The notes under the pieces: model-generated
Database searches by the model: none
Told to the model about the DNA's origin: nothing
The model's input: the letters and a program-made list of their open reading frames with translations, nothing else
NCBI GenBank assembly: GCA_964590395.1
Contig: CAZPVT010000034.1
Span: forward strand, 1 to 64,000
Source of the DNA: JAOABP01 sp964590395
Lineage (GTDB): Bacteria; Hydrothermota; Tepidihabitantia; Tepidihabitantales; Tepidihabitantaceae
Length of the DNA: 64,000 bases
Direction of reading: 5' to 3'
Shown: piece after piece, positions 8,929-16,572 of the stretch
Position numbering within the stretch: position 1 is the stretch's first letter
Layout: every line of letters begins with the position of its first letter
Program-made: the position numbers and the translations under genes

Positions 8929-9753
8929 ATGGGTATCAAGCAGTACCGGCCAATAACTCCGGGTAGAAGGTCCTATACGACATCAGATTTTTCCGATATT
9001 ACGTGCGAGGAGTCATACAAGCCGTTGACCGTTCCTTTGAAGAAGAAGGGCGGGAGAAACAATCTGGGCAGGATAACCGCCAGGTACCGCGGTGGCGGAG
9101 AGAAAAGGCACTATCGGATAATCGATTTTCTCCGCGATAAATTGGATATTTGGGGTAAGGTTGTTTCAATTGAGTATGACCCAAATCGTTCGGCACGAAT
9201 TGCCCTGGTATCTTATGCCGACGGTGAATACCGGTATATCCTCTGTCCGGAAGGTTTGAAAGTGGGTGATCAGGTTTCATCAGGTAGTAATTTACCGATC
9301 CACATTGGTAATGCGATGCCATTGTCCGGTATTCCGGTTGGTGTCGAGATTCACAATTTGCAGCTCTATCCGGAAAGCAGATCATTTTTGGTGCGCAGTG
9401 CTGGTACCGCTGCTCAGATCCTTGCCAAAGAGGAAGGAAGGGCAGTGATGAAACTACCTTCCGGCGAAATCCGGAAGTTTGACCTCCGGTGCTGGGCAAC
9501 GATCGGTAGAGTTTCCAATCCTGAGCATAAGGATATTCGTGTTGGTAAAGCGGGCCGCATGCGACATATGGGTCGTCGTCCAAGGACCAGAGCGGTAGCA
9601 ATGAATCCCGTGGATCATCCGATGGGCGGTGGTGAGGGCAAGAGCTCAGGAGGAAGACATCCTTGTTCCGAAAAGGGGATCATTGCTAAAGGGTATAAGA
9701 CCAGAAATCCGAAGAAGAGGTCAAGCAAACTGATCATCCGCAGGAGGAAATAA
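8929..9753 (+). CDS. rplB: 50S ribosomal protein L2
   Basis: A 274-residue L2, needed for subunit association and peptidyl transferase activity. Visible signatures include RNNLGRITARYRGGG near the N-terminus, the central IEYDPNRSARIALV, and the C-terminal MNPVDHPMGGGEGK with the conserved His. Length matches the family. Its TAA stop shares two bases with the rpsS start. Confidence 0.98.
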   Translation: MGIKQYRPITPGRRSYTTSDFSDITCEESYKPLTVPLKKKGGRNNLGRITARYRGGGEKRHYRIIDFLRDKLDIWGKVVSIEYDPNRSARIALVSYADGEYRYILCPEGLKVGDQVSSGSNLPIHIGNAMPLSGIPVGVEIHNLQLYPESRSFLVRSAGTAAQILAKEEGRAVMKLPSGEIRKFDLRCWATIGRVSNPEHKDIRVGKAGRMRHMGRRPRTRAVAMNPVDHPMGGGEGKSSGGRHPCSEKGIIAKGYKTRNPKKRSSKLIIRRRK

Positions 9754-10049
9754 TGGGCCGGTCAATCAAAAAGGGTCCTTATATTGATGAGAAGTTATTC
9801 CGGCGGATAAGGGAGATGGTACAGAAGGGAGAACGCCGGGTGATCAAGACCTATGCCCGGCGAAGTGTCATCCCGCCAGAGTTTGTCGGACAGACCATCG
9901 CCATTCACAATGGCAATCGATTTATACCGGTTTATATCACCGAGCGGATGGTGGGACACCGGTTGGGTGAGTTTGCACCCACAAGGACATTCCGGGTACA
10001 TTCTGGCCAGCGGAAAGAGAAGTCTGCTGAGGAGAAACGGGAGCATTGA
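9753..10049 (+). CDS. rpsS: 30S ribosomal protein S19
   Basis: A 98-residue S19 of the 30S head. It shows MGRSIKKGPYID at the N-terminus and GHRLGEFAPTRTF in the centre. ATG 9753 overlaps the L2 stop (TAATG), with AGGAGG a few bases upstream as SD. Length is normal. Confidence 0.97.
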   Translation: MGRSIKKGPYIDEKLFRRIREMVQKGERRVIKTYARRSVIPPEFVGQTIAIHNGNRFIPVYITERMVGHRLGEFAPTRTFRVHSGQRKEKSAEEKREH

Positions 10050-10052
10050 TGT

Positions 10053-10415
10053 ATGGAGGCGGTGGCAAGAAGTAGATTCCAGCGTGGTTCAGCCAAAAAA
10101 CTTAACCGGATTGCGGCGTTAATCCGAGATAAGGATGTACCCAGTGCATTGGCGATAATGGCTTTTTTGCCCAAGCCATCTAAGCAGGTATTGATGAAAA
10201 CTTTACATTCGGCAGTTGCTAACGCGATTAATAAGGCGGGAAAAGCACGATTGAAAGAGGAGGATCTGGTTGTCAAAGAGGTGCGGGTTGATAACGGTCC
10301 CAATGTTATGAGACGGCTTATGCCCGGGCCCCGCGGGACCGCCTCGATTTTCGTCAGGCGTATGTGTCATATCTATGTAAAGGTCGGGACTAAGAATGGG
10401 GAGCAGAAAGGTTAA
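10053..10415 (+). CDS. rplV: 50S ribosomal protein L22
   Basis: A 120-residue L22, which lines the exit tunnel. The tunnel hairpin is recognisable in the MPGPRGTASIFVRR-type segment near the C-terminus, and the VVKEVRVDNGP strand precedes it. ATG 10053 lies 3 nt after the rpsS stop. Length is typical. Confidence 0.95.
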   Translation: MEAVARSRFQRGSAKKLNRIAALIRDKDVPSALAIMAFLPKPSKQVLMKTLHSAVANAINKAGKARLKEEDLVVKEVRVDNGPNVMRRLMPGPRGTASIFVRRMCHIYVKVGTKNGEQKG

Positions 10416-10417
10416 AT

Positions 10418-11062
10418 ATGGGTCAGAAGACGCATCCATTGGGATTCAGGCTCGGAATTACCAAGGATTGGAAATCAGTTTGGTTTGAACAGCGCCATTA
10501 TCGGGAACTTCTGTTGGAAGACCTGAAAATTCGGCGTTACATTGAGACGAAACTGGTTGAAGCAATGATAGCGAATATCGAAATTAAACGGGTAGGCAGC
10601 CGGATGACAATTACCATCCACACCGCGCGACCAGGGATGGTATTCGGGGCAAAGCGTCAGGCGCTGGATGAGTTGCGTGAGGAGATCCGGCGGCTGGTCG
10701 GTGGTAACAAGGAAGTTTCATTGCTGGTGGAAGTGGTGCGGGTACCAGAACTGGAGGCAAAACTGGTGGCGCAGAATATCGCCCGGCAATTAGAGCAGCG
10801 GGTCGCACATCGCCGGGCAATGAAGCGAGCGGTAACTCAGGCGATGCGGCTGGGTGCTTTGGGAATTAAGGTGATGGTCGGCGGTAGGTTGGGTGGGGCG
10901 GAGATTGCCCGGAGTGAATGGTATCGGGAGGGGAGAGTTCCTTTGCAGACATTGACCGCAGATATCGACTATTCAATCGATATTGCCAAGACGATTGCCG
11001 GAACCTGTGGTGTGAAGGTGTGGATTTATAAAGGTGATATTCAGGCTACCCCAAGAGGATAG
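10418..11062 (+). CDS. rpsC: 30S ribosomal protein S3
   Basis: A 214-residue S3 with MGQKTHPLGFRLG at the N-terminus, a KH-type RNA-binding domain (about 40-110, with TIHTARPGMVFG) and the C-terminal domain containing MRLGALGIKVMVGGRLGGAEIAR. S3 forms part of the mRNA entry site. It lies 2 nt after rplV and 3 nt before rplP. Confidence 0.97.
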   Translation: MGQKTHPLGFRLGITKDWKSVWFEQRHYRELLLEDLKIRRYIETKLVEAMIANIEIKRVGSRMTITIHTARPGMVFGAKRQALDELREEIRRLVGGNKEVSLLVEVVRVPELEAKLVAQNIARQLEQRVAHRRAMKRAVTQAMRLGALGIKVMVGGRLGGAEIARSEWYREGRVPLQTLTADIDYSIDIAKTIAGTCGVKVWIYKGDIQATPRG

Positions 11063-11065
11063 ACT

Positions 11066-11494
11066 ATGTTGATGCCAAAGCGAGTTAAGTATCGCAAGGC
11101 GATGCGCGGCCGGATGAAGGGAAAGGCGACCAGTGCTAACCGGGTTGATTTTGGCGATGTTGGTTTGGTTGCCCTTGAGCCATCTTGGATTACCGCTCGG
11201 CAGATTGAAGCGGCGCGGTTGTGTCTGACTAAGCTTCTCAAGCGGTCAGGGAAAATGTGGATCAGGATATTTCCGGATAAGCCGGTGAGCAAGAAGCCAG
11301 CAGAGTCCAGAATGGGTAAAGGTAAGGGGACTCCGGAGGAGTGGGTGTGCGTGGTTAAGCCAGGAAGGGTACTTTTTGAAATCGGTGGATTACCTAAGGG
11401 GGAGGCGTTTGCCGCACTCCGTTTGGCAGCCAGCAAGATGCCCTGCAGGACAAGAATGGTGGAGCGTGAGGAGTTTGCTTATGAGGGCTTCTGA
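11066..11494 (+). CDS. rplP: 50S ribosomal protein L16
   Basis: A 142-residue L16 near the A-site tRNA. It has MLMPKRVKYRK at the N-terminus, WIRIFPDKPVSKKPAESRMGKGKG in the centre and GEAFAALRLAASKMP near the end. Its last codons overlap the start of rpmC by 14 nt in another frame. Confidence 0.97.
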   Translation: MLMPKRVKYRKAMRGRMKGKATSANRVDFGDVGLVALEPSWITARQIEAARLCLTKLLKRSGKMWIRIFPDKPVSKKPAESRMGKGKGTPEEWVCVVKPGRVLFEIGGLPKGEAFAALRLAASKMPCRTRMVEREEFAYEGF

Positions 11495-11693
11495 ACTACG
11501 GGAGTTGGGTAAAGAAGGAATTAAGCGTCGGATTGCGGAGTTGCAAGATGAACTGTTCAAACTGAGATTGCGGCGGGCAACCGAAGAGTTGCCCAATCCG
11601 CTCCGGCTGCGGGTTTTGAGAAGAGATATTGCCCGTTGTCTGACCTTGCTGAGAGAAATAGAGAAGAAAGAGGTCGGAGGAAATGATGCGTAA
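11481..11693 (+). CDS. rpmC: 50S ribosomal protein L29
   Basis: A 70-residue L29: two helices with MRASELRELG and ELQDELFKLRLRRATEELPNP, then RRDIARCLTLLRE. ATG 11481 lies inside the end of rplP, with GTGAGGAG upstream as SD; this start gives the family's normal length of 60-70. An in-frame extension to 11376 would lie inside rplP and is rejected. Confidence 0.94.
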   Translation: MRASELRELGKEGIKRRIAELQDELFKLRLRRATEELPNPLRLRVLRRDIARCLTLLREIEKKEVGGNDA

Positions 11694-11925
11694 TACGCGA
11701 AAGACGGTGGTGGCAAAGGTGATTTCGGCAAAGATGCAGAAGACGGTGGTGGTCGAAATTGAGCAGTTGGTGCCGCATCCGAAATATAAGAAATACATCC
11801 GTCGACGGACAAAACTTTATGCTCACGACGAGAAGGCTGAATGTCAGGAAGGAGATCGAGTGCTACTGATGGAAACCAGGCCATTGTCAAAACTTAAGAG
11901 GTGGCGGGTGGTAAAGAAAGTATGA
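11683..11925 (+). CDS. rpsQ: 30S ribosomal protein S17
   Basis: An 80-residue OB-fold S17. It has KTVVAKVISAKMQKTVVVEIE at the start and VLLMETRPLSKLKRWRVV at the end. Two adjacent in-frame ATGs (11683 and 11686) follow the SD GGAGG (11676-11680); the second has the better spacing. It overlaps rpmC by 11 nt and rplN by 4 nt. Confidence 0.95.
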   Translation: MMRNTRKTVVAKVISAKMQKTVVVEIEQLVPHPKYKKYIRRRTKLYAHDEKAECQEGDRVLLMETRPLSKLKRWRVVKKV

Positions 11926-12290
11926 TTCAGGAATACAGTAGATTGAAGGTGGCAGATAATTCCGGTGCCCGCGAGGCAATGGTTATTAAGATTTACGGTG
12001 GGTCGAAGCGGAAGTTCGGTTGGTTGGGAGATACGGTGCTGGTTACAATCAAGGATGCACTGCCGAACGGTCCGATTAAGCCGGGTGACAAGTCTAAGGC
12101 AGTGGTGATCCGGACGCGCAAGGAGTGGCGCCGGCTGGATGGAACCTATATCAGATTTGACGACAACGCTTGTGTGCTGATCGATGATAAAGGAGAACCC
12201 AAGGGAACCCGGGTTTTTGGACCGGTTGCCCGGGAATTACGAGAGCGGCAATTTACCAAGATCATATCACTGGCAACGGAGGTAGTTTAG
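11922..12290 (+). CDS. rplN: 50S ribosomal protein L14
   Basis: A 122-residue L14, exactly the usual family length when ATG 11922 (MIQEYSRLKVADNSGA) is taken; an upstream in-frame ATG at 11901 would add seven non-conserved residues. Conserved motifs are LKVADNSGAREAMVIK and the C-terminal RVFGPVARELR. L14 is at the subunit interface and binds the silencing factor RsfS. Confidence 0.97.
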   Translation: MIQEYSRLKVADNSGAREAMVIKIYGGSKRKFGWLGDTVLVTIKDALPNGPIKPGDKSKAVVIRTRKEWRRLDGTYIRFDDNACVLIDDKGEPKGTRVFGPVARELRERQFTKIISLATEVV

Positions 12291-12614
12291 ATGAATCTAC
12301 GCAAAGGGGATGTGGTTGAAGTAATTACCGGTGAGGAGAAGGGACGGCGCGGTAAGGTGCTGAGAATTGAGTGGTATGGTAAGGATAAAGGTTATCGGGC
12401 GATCGTCGAAGGTGTTAACTTGGCAAAGAAGCATCAGCGGACCCGCGGACCGGATAAGCCCGGCGGAATTGTGGATTTACCCCAACCCATTGATGTTTCC
12501 AATATGGTCTTAATCTGTCCGAAATGCGGCAAACCGGCAAAGGTGCGCCGGCAGGAGCATGAAGGCAGAAGGCTGCGGGTTTGTCGGGCGTGTGAAGAGA
12601 TCATTGATGTATGA
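12291..12614 (+). CDS. rplX: 50S ribosomal protein L24
   Basis: A 107-residue L24, an early assembly factor. The KOW motif is at about residues 3-30 (RKGDVVEVITGEEKGRRGKV). The C-terminal half carries two CxxC pairs (CPKC at about 74-77 and CRAC near the end), a zinc ribbon retained in many bacterial L24 proteins. ATG directly follows the rplN stop; the stop overlaps the next start (ATGA). Confidence 0.96.
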   Translation: MNLRKGDVVEVITGEEKGRRGKVLRIEWYGKDKGYRAIVEGVNLAKKHQRTRGPDKPGGIVDLPQPIDVSNMVLICPKCGKPAKVRRQEHEGRRLRVCRACEEIIDV

Positions 12615-13159
12615 ATGCGAGATTAAAAGAACTTTATTTGAATAAGGTGGTGCCGAATTTGATCAGCCGTTTTGGCTACAAAAATCGACATCAGGTGCCG
12701 AGACTACTGAAGGTGGTAATCAATGTTACGGTCAAGGAGGCGGTAAACGACTCTAAGGTGCTGGATATCATTGCTGAAGATTTGGCAATGATTACCGGTC
12801 AGAGGCCAGTGCGTACCTATGCAAAGCGGGCGATCTCTGCCTTCCGGATTCGCGAAGGGATGCCTTTAGGGGTAAAGGTTACTCTACGCGGTGAGCGGAT
12901 GTATGAGTTCATTGACCGGTTTTTCAATTTGGCGGTACCGAAAATCAGGGATTTTCGCGGGTTCCCAATCGACGCCTTTGATGGCCGCGGCGGGTACAGT
13001 CTCGGACTTACCGAGCAGGTAATCTTTCCCGAAATTGAGGTTGCCAAGGTTAAAAAGATTTTTGGTATGACAATAACTTTCCAAACAACCGCGCGCCACG
13101 ATGATGAGGCGCGAGCACTTTTGGAAGAACTAGGTTTGCCTTTTGTGAAAAGGAAGTGA
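12611..13159 (+). CDS. rplE: 50S ribosomal protein L5
   Basis: A 182-residue L5, which binds 5S rRNA. Family motifs include VVINVTVKEAV near residue 40, ITGQRPVRTYAKRAISAFRIREG and RDFRGFPIDAFDGRGGYSLGLTEQ. Length is normal. Translation is coupled to rplX by a 4-nt overlap. Confidence 0.97.
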   Translation: MNARLKELYLNKVVPNLISRFGYKNRHQVPRLLKVVINVTVKEAVNDSKVLDIIAEDLAMITGQRPVRTYAKRAISAFRIREGMPLGVKVTLRGERMYEFIDRFFNLAVPKIRDFRGFPIDAFDGRGGYSLGLTEQVIFPEIEVAKVKKIFGMTITFQTTARHDDEARALLEELGLPFVKRK

Positions 13160-13160
13160 T

Positions 13161-13346
13161 ATGGCAAGGAGATGTTTGATTGTTAAATCGCAGCGTGAGC
13201 AGAAGTTTAAGGTGCGTAAGCACAACCGCTGCCAGATCTGTTTTCGTCCCCGGGCGTATTACCGGCAATTCGGACTCTGCCGGTTGTGTTTCCGGGAGCT
13301 GGCGCTACGCGGTGAAATACCGGGTGTGCGCAAGGCAACTTGGTAA
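13161..13346 (+). CDS. rpsZ: 30S ribosomal protein S14, zinc-binding type
   Basis: A 61-residue short-form S14 with the four-cysteine zinc site CQIC...CRLC at about residues 24-43 and the C-terminal GEIPGVRKATW, the signature of the type Z protein. Its presence means S14 assembly depends on zinc unless a C-minus paralogue exists elsewhere. Confidence 0.97.
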   Translation: MARRCLIVKSQREQKFKVRKHNRCQICFRPRAYYRQFGLCRLCFRELALRGEIPGVRKATW

Positions 13347-13355
13347 GGAGGGCAG

Positions 13356-13745
13356 TTGGATACCATTGCCGATTTTCTAACCTGTATTCGCAATGCGATT
13401 GCGGGACGGCATAAAGAAGTGCTTGTTCCTCATACCCGTTTGAAGTATGAAATCGCTCGGGTGCTGATGGAAGAGGGGTTCATCAATAATTTCCGGGTAG
13501 ATGGTGAAGGTAGTAAGAAGCGGATTGTCATTAGCCTGAAATATTTAGATGACGGCAGTTCAGTAATTCGGGGGTTGGAGCGGATTTCCAAACCCGGGCG
13601 GAGGATATATGTCGGCTGTGATCAGGTGTCCCAGGTTATGGGCGGCCTTGGTATCGCAATTCTCACTACTCCGTTGGGAATAATAACCGATAAAGAGGCA
13701 CGCCGGCGGCGGGTCGGTGGTGAATTAATCTGCAGAGTGTGGTGA
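13356..13745 (+). CDS. rpsH: 30S ribosomal protein S8
   Basis: A 129-residue S8 (DTIADFLTCIRNA at the start, GLGIAILTTPLGIITDKEARRRRVGGELICRVW at the end). The start codon is TTG 13356, fixed by the strong SD AAGGAGGG at 13345-13352. S8 binds helix 21 of 16S rRNA and in E. coli represses the spc operon by binding rplE mRNA; no such mimic was identified here. Confidence 0.95.
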   Translation: MDTIADFLTCIRNAIAGRHKEVLVPHTRLKYEIARVLMEEGFINNFRVDGEGSKKRIVISLKYLDDGSSVIRGLERISKPGRRIYVGCDQVSQVMGGLGIAILTTPLGIITDKEARRRRVGGELICRVW

Positions 13746-13746
13746 A

Positions 13747-14316
13747 ATGGCTAAGAAGTATGCGCCGATGAAAGTACCGACAGATGTTGAAGTCAAAATT
13801 GAGTCGGAACGGGTCGTCGTTAAAGGGAAATTGGGTAGTTTGTTTTCTAATATTCCCCGTGGCGTGACGCTGAAGTATACTGACCAGCAGTTAACTGTTG
13901 AAGGTGAGCCAGAAACTGAGCGGGCAATAGTCGGAACAACACGGGCATTACTGAAAAATATGTTTATGGGTGTGACCAGCGGTTATACTAAGGTGGTGGA
14001 GCTACGTGGTATGGGCTACCGGGCACAGAAAACCAAGACCGGTATCCAGATCAACTGCGGGTTTTCTCATCTGGTTGATTTTCTTGTACCCGAAGGAATT
14101 AAAGTTGAGATCAATCAAGTGCCCAATCCGGAGGACACGAAGGAGCAGATGTTTGAGATCGTTGTTTCCGGCATTGACAAACAGGTAGTTGGTGATGTGG
14201 CAGCGAGGATAAGGGGAATTAAACCGGCAGATTCGTATCATGGCAAGGGGTTCAGGTACCGGGGGGAGCGGGTGCGAAAGAAAGCTGGTAAGCGCGCGGT
14301 CGCTGCCCAGTCATAA
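13747..14316 (+). CDS. rplF: 50S ribosomal protein L6
   Basis: A 189-residue L6 with two alpha/beta domains and the C-terminal RNA-binding segment IRGIKPADSYHGKGFRYRGE. Length is slightly above the usual 175-180 because of a basic C-terminal tail. In most bacteria rplR, rpsE, rpmD, rplO and secY follow, but here the operon ends and a tRNA promoter comes next. Confidence 0.97.
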   Translation: MAKKYAPMKVPTDVEVKIESERVVVKGKLGSLFSNIPRGVTLKYTDQQLTVEGEPETERAIVGTTRALLKNMFMGVTSGYTKVVELRGMGYRAQKTKTGIQINCGFSHLVDFLVPEGIKVEINQVPNPEDTKEQMFEIVVSGIDKQVVGDVAARIRGIKPADSYHGKGFRYRGERVRKKAGKRAVAAQS

Positions 14317-14337
14317 TATATTGACAAACTGTTCAAC

Positions 14338-14366
14338 TTGACACTGTCTGGTACGATGGATAGGAT
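14338..14366 (+). promoter_or_regulatory. Promoter of tRNA-Glu
   Basis: TTGACA (14338-14343), 17-nt spacer, TAGGAT (14361-14366); the mature tRNA starts 9 nt after the -10 box. An additional TTGACA at 14321-14326 has no well-placed -10. Confidence 0.7.
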
Positions 14367-14375
14367 TTTCCCAAC

Positions 14376-14450
14376 AGCCCCATCGTCTAGTCCGGTCAAG
14401 GACGTCTGGTTCTCAGCCAGAAGACTGGGGTTCAAATCCCCATGGGGCTA
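14376..14450 (+). tRNA. tRNA-Glu (anticodon CUC)
   Basis: Full cloverleaf: acceptor AGCCCCA with TGGGGCT, D-stem GTCT with GGAC, anticodon stem TCTGG with CCAGA around loop TTCTCAG (anticodon CTC, reading GAG), T-stem TGGGG with CCCCA around TTCAAAT. The discriminator is A and CCA is not encoded. It lies 11 nt before fabH and no terminator separates them, so fabH is probably on the same transcript. Confidence 0.93.
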
Positions 14451-14461
14451 TTTCATTTTTT

Positions 14462-15442
14462 ATGAAGACAGTTAAAATTATAGGGACCGGTCGCGCCCTA
14501 CCGAAAAAGATACTGACTAACTTTGACATTGAAAAAATGGTTGATACCAGTGATCAGTGGATTGTTGAACGCACCGGGATTAGGGAACGGCGGATCGCCG
14601 ATGAAGAAACTGCTACATCGGATTTGGCAGCAGAGGCGCTGGAAAATGCCTGTCAGCGAGCGGGGTTGAAACCGGCAGAACTGGATACGATTATCGTCGC
14701 CACATCCACACCGGATACGGTCTATCCTGCAACCGCCTGTTGGTTACAAAAACGGCTGGGTATCGCGGGTAGTGCGGCATTTGACATCAGTGCGGGTTGT
14801 TCCGGTTTTTTGTTTGCCCTAGAGGTAGCGGTAAATCTCATTAGCACCGGTGTCGCCAAGGTAACAGGGGTAATCGGCGCGGAGGTGATGTCCAAGGTGG
14901 TTAACTGGCAGGATCGGGCGACCTGTGTTCTTTTCGGTGATGGTGCGGGTGCAGTGGTGGTCGTGCCAGGGGACGGAAATAGTGGTATTTTGGCATCCAA
15001 CTGGGGGTGTGATGGTAATCTGGCACCACTCCTTTATCAACCGGCAGGCGGTACAAGACTGCCAACTAATGAACAAACTTTAAAGGAGATGGCGCATACG
15101 GTGCACATGGAGGGTAATCAGGTGTTCAAGCATGCGGTGCGAGCAATGGGTAATTCTTCGGTAAGGGCAATGCAAGATGCTGGAATGACCGCCAAGGATG
15201 TCAGAATTTTCATTCCGCATCAGGCGAATATCCGGATTATGGAGGAGGCAAGGGTGCGCGCGGGTATTCCGGCAGAAAAGATGTATGTGGTTCTCCATAA
15301 ATACGGCAATATGTCCGCAGCCACGATCCCAGTGGCGATTGATGAGGCAAGAGAGGAGGGTAAAATACAGGATGGGGATATACTGCTTCTGACCGCCTTC
15401 GGCACCGGCTTCACCTGGGCAGCAATGGTTTTCCGCTGGTAA
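14462..15442 (+). CDS. fabH: Beta-ketoacyl-ACP synthase III
   Basis: A 326-residue KAS III that condenses an acyl-CoA with malonyl-ACP to start fatty acid synthesis. The catalytic triad is visible: Cys113 in AGCSGF, His253 in HQANIRI and Asn283 in YGNMSAATIP. Length is normal. ATG 14462 has no SD and lies 11 nt after the tRNA 3' end, so RNase processing of the tRNA would leave a nearly leaderless fabH mRNA (inference). No other fab genes are nearby. Confidence 0.95.
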   Translation: MKTVKIIGTGRALPKKILTNFDIEKMVDTSDQWIVERTGIRERRIADEETATSDLAAEALENACQRAGLKPAELDTIIVATSTPDTVYPATACWLQKRLGIAGSAAFDISAGCSGFLFALEVAVNLISTGVAKVTGVIGAEVMSKVVNWQDRATCVLFGDGAGAVVVVPGDGNSGILASNWGCDGNLAPLLYQPAGGTRLPTNEQTLKEMAHTVHMEGNQVFKHAVRAMGNSSVRAMQDAGMTAKDVRIFIPHQANIRIMEEARVRAGIPAEKMYVVLHKYGNMSAATIPVAIDEAREEGKIQDGDILLLTAFGTGFTWAAMVFRW

Positions 15443-15487
15443 AGTAATTTTAAATTGCTGATCGAAATCGGTTCGTATCTGTCGAAA

Positions 15488-15516
15488 TTGACCGAAGATG
15501 GTTTTGTTGTTAAATT
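15488..15516 (+). promoter_or_regulatory. Promoter of the P-loop/vor gene cluster
   Basis: TTGACC (15488-15493), 17-nt spacer, TAAATT (15511-15516), then 9 nt to ATG 15526. No SD is present, so a very short leader is predicted. Confidence 0.45.
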
Positions 15517-15525
15517 ATTTCCTTA

Positions 15526-16311
15526 ATGTTTGATAGTTTAGCGACATCTCGTAATTTTCGCCGGTTGGCGAAGAGACACTGGTTTAATGCCAACGGTTTT
15601 CTCAGGCAGTTGCGCCGGGTTAATATATTTTGTGGTGGCTGTGGCTCGGGTAAGAGTGAGATCGCAGTTAATTTTGCGTTGAGTCTGGCAGAAGATGGAA
15701 GGCAGGTAGCAATTGCTGACCTGGATATTGTCAATCCCTATTTTCGGAGCCGGGAGGCAAGGGAGGTGCTTGCCGGTTATGGCGTCCGTGTGTTGGCACC
15801 GGAGTCGACGATGATGGAGAGTGATCTGCCGATGCTCTCTCCGGAGATAAAGGGTGCAATCGCTGCCGGTGGGGAGTTTGTGGTGCTGGATTTGGGTGGT
15901 GATTCGGTGGGGGCGCGGATAATGGCAACTCTTAATGAGGGGATAAATCCCGCGGAGTTCGATAGTTTCTTTGTTCTGAACTCTCGGCGTCCTTTTACTC
16001 GGACCCTGGAGCAGGTTTTAGGATTGATGAGTGGAATTGATGGGTCGAGTGGAGTACCGGTCACTTATATCGTGGTGAACTCGCATCTGATTGAGGAAAC
16101 AGATGAAGCGGTCATCAAGGAGGGTATTGAGTTGGCAGAGGCGGTGAGTAAGATGAGTGGTAGGTCGATCGGATTCGTGGTGATGGCGCGAGGTTTGTTT
16201 GACCATTTTAACTTGGACCTTTGTCCATATCCTGTGCTGGTGTTGGACCGGATGTTGCTTAAACCCTGGGAACAGCCCGAACGGCTGGGTCCGGCAAAAT
16301 TTAAGATTTAA
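15526..16311 (+). CDS. MinD/CobQ-like P-loop NTPase linked to 2-oxoacid oxidoreductase genes
   Basis: A 261-residue NTPase. The P-loop GGCGSGKSE is at about residues 37-45, followed by a Walker-A-associated strand DLDIVNPYFRSRE and a Walker-B-like FVVLDLGGDSVGA at about 118-130. This resembles MinD/CobQ-type ATPases that precede ferredoxin and VorB/KorA subunits in several anaerobes. Its role is unproven; maturation of the iron-sulfur oxidoreductase or its regulation are possibilities. It starts the cluster, 12 nt before the ferredoxin gene. Confidence 0.72.
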   Translation: MFDSLATSRNFRRLAKRHWFNANGFLRQLRRVNIFCGGCGSGKSEIAVNFALSLAEDGRQVAIADLDIVNPYFRSREAREVLAGYGVRVLAPESTMMESDLPMLSPEIKGAIAAGGEFVVLDLGGDSVGARIMATLNEGINPAEFDSFFVLNSRRPFTRTLEQVLGLMSGIDGSSGVPVTYIVVNSHLIEETDEAVIKEGIELAEAVSKMSGRSIGFVVMARGLFDHFNLDLCPYPVLVLDRMLLKPWEQPERLGPAKFKI

Positions 16312-16323
16312 AAGGAGTGGAAA

Positions 16324-16572
16324 GTGGCAAGAAAGCCAAAAGTGGTGATTGAGCGGAACCGGTGTAAAGGGTGCGAACTGTGCGTCAATTACTGCCCGAA
16401 GCAAGTGTTGGCGATGTCTAAGGAGATTAATGATAAGGGGTATTTCTTTGCCCTGGTGGTGAATCAGGAGGCATGTATCCTTTGTCAGTTCTGCGGTATG
16501 ATCTGTCCGGATTGTGCTATTGAGATATATGATGAGGTAGTGATAACTCAGGAGACGGGTAGCAATGGGTAG
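16324..16572 (+). CDS. vorD: 2-oxoacid:ferredoxin oxidoreductase, ferredoxin (delta) subunit
   Basis: An 82-residue protein with two 4Fe-4S motifs: CKGCELCVNYCP at about 16-27 and CILCQFCGMICP at about 50-61. It relays electrons between the TPP-bearing core and free ferredoxin. The start is GTG 16324 with AAAGGAGTGG as SD. Its end overlaps the alpha-subunit gene by 8 nt. Confidence 0.9.
   Translation: MARKPKVVIERNRCKGCELCVNYCPKQVLAMSKEINDKGYFFALVVNQEACILCQFCGMICPDCAIEIYDEVVITQETGSNG

Noticed and set aside
11390..11890. Minus-strand frame of 166 codons opposite rplP-rpsQ
   Set aside because: The plus strand is densely packed with ribosomal protein genes; the antisense frame is low-complexity Ser/Pro-rich sequence.
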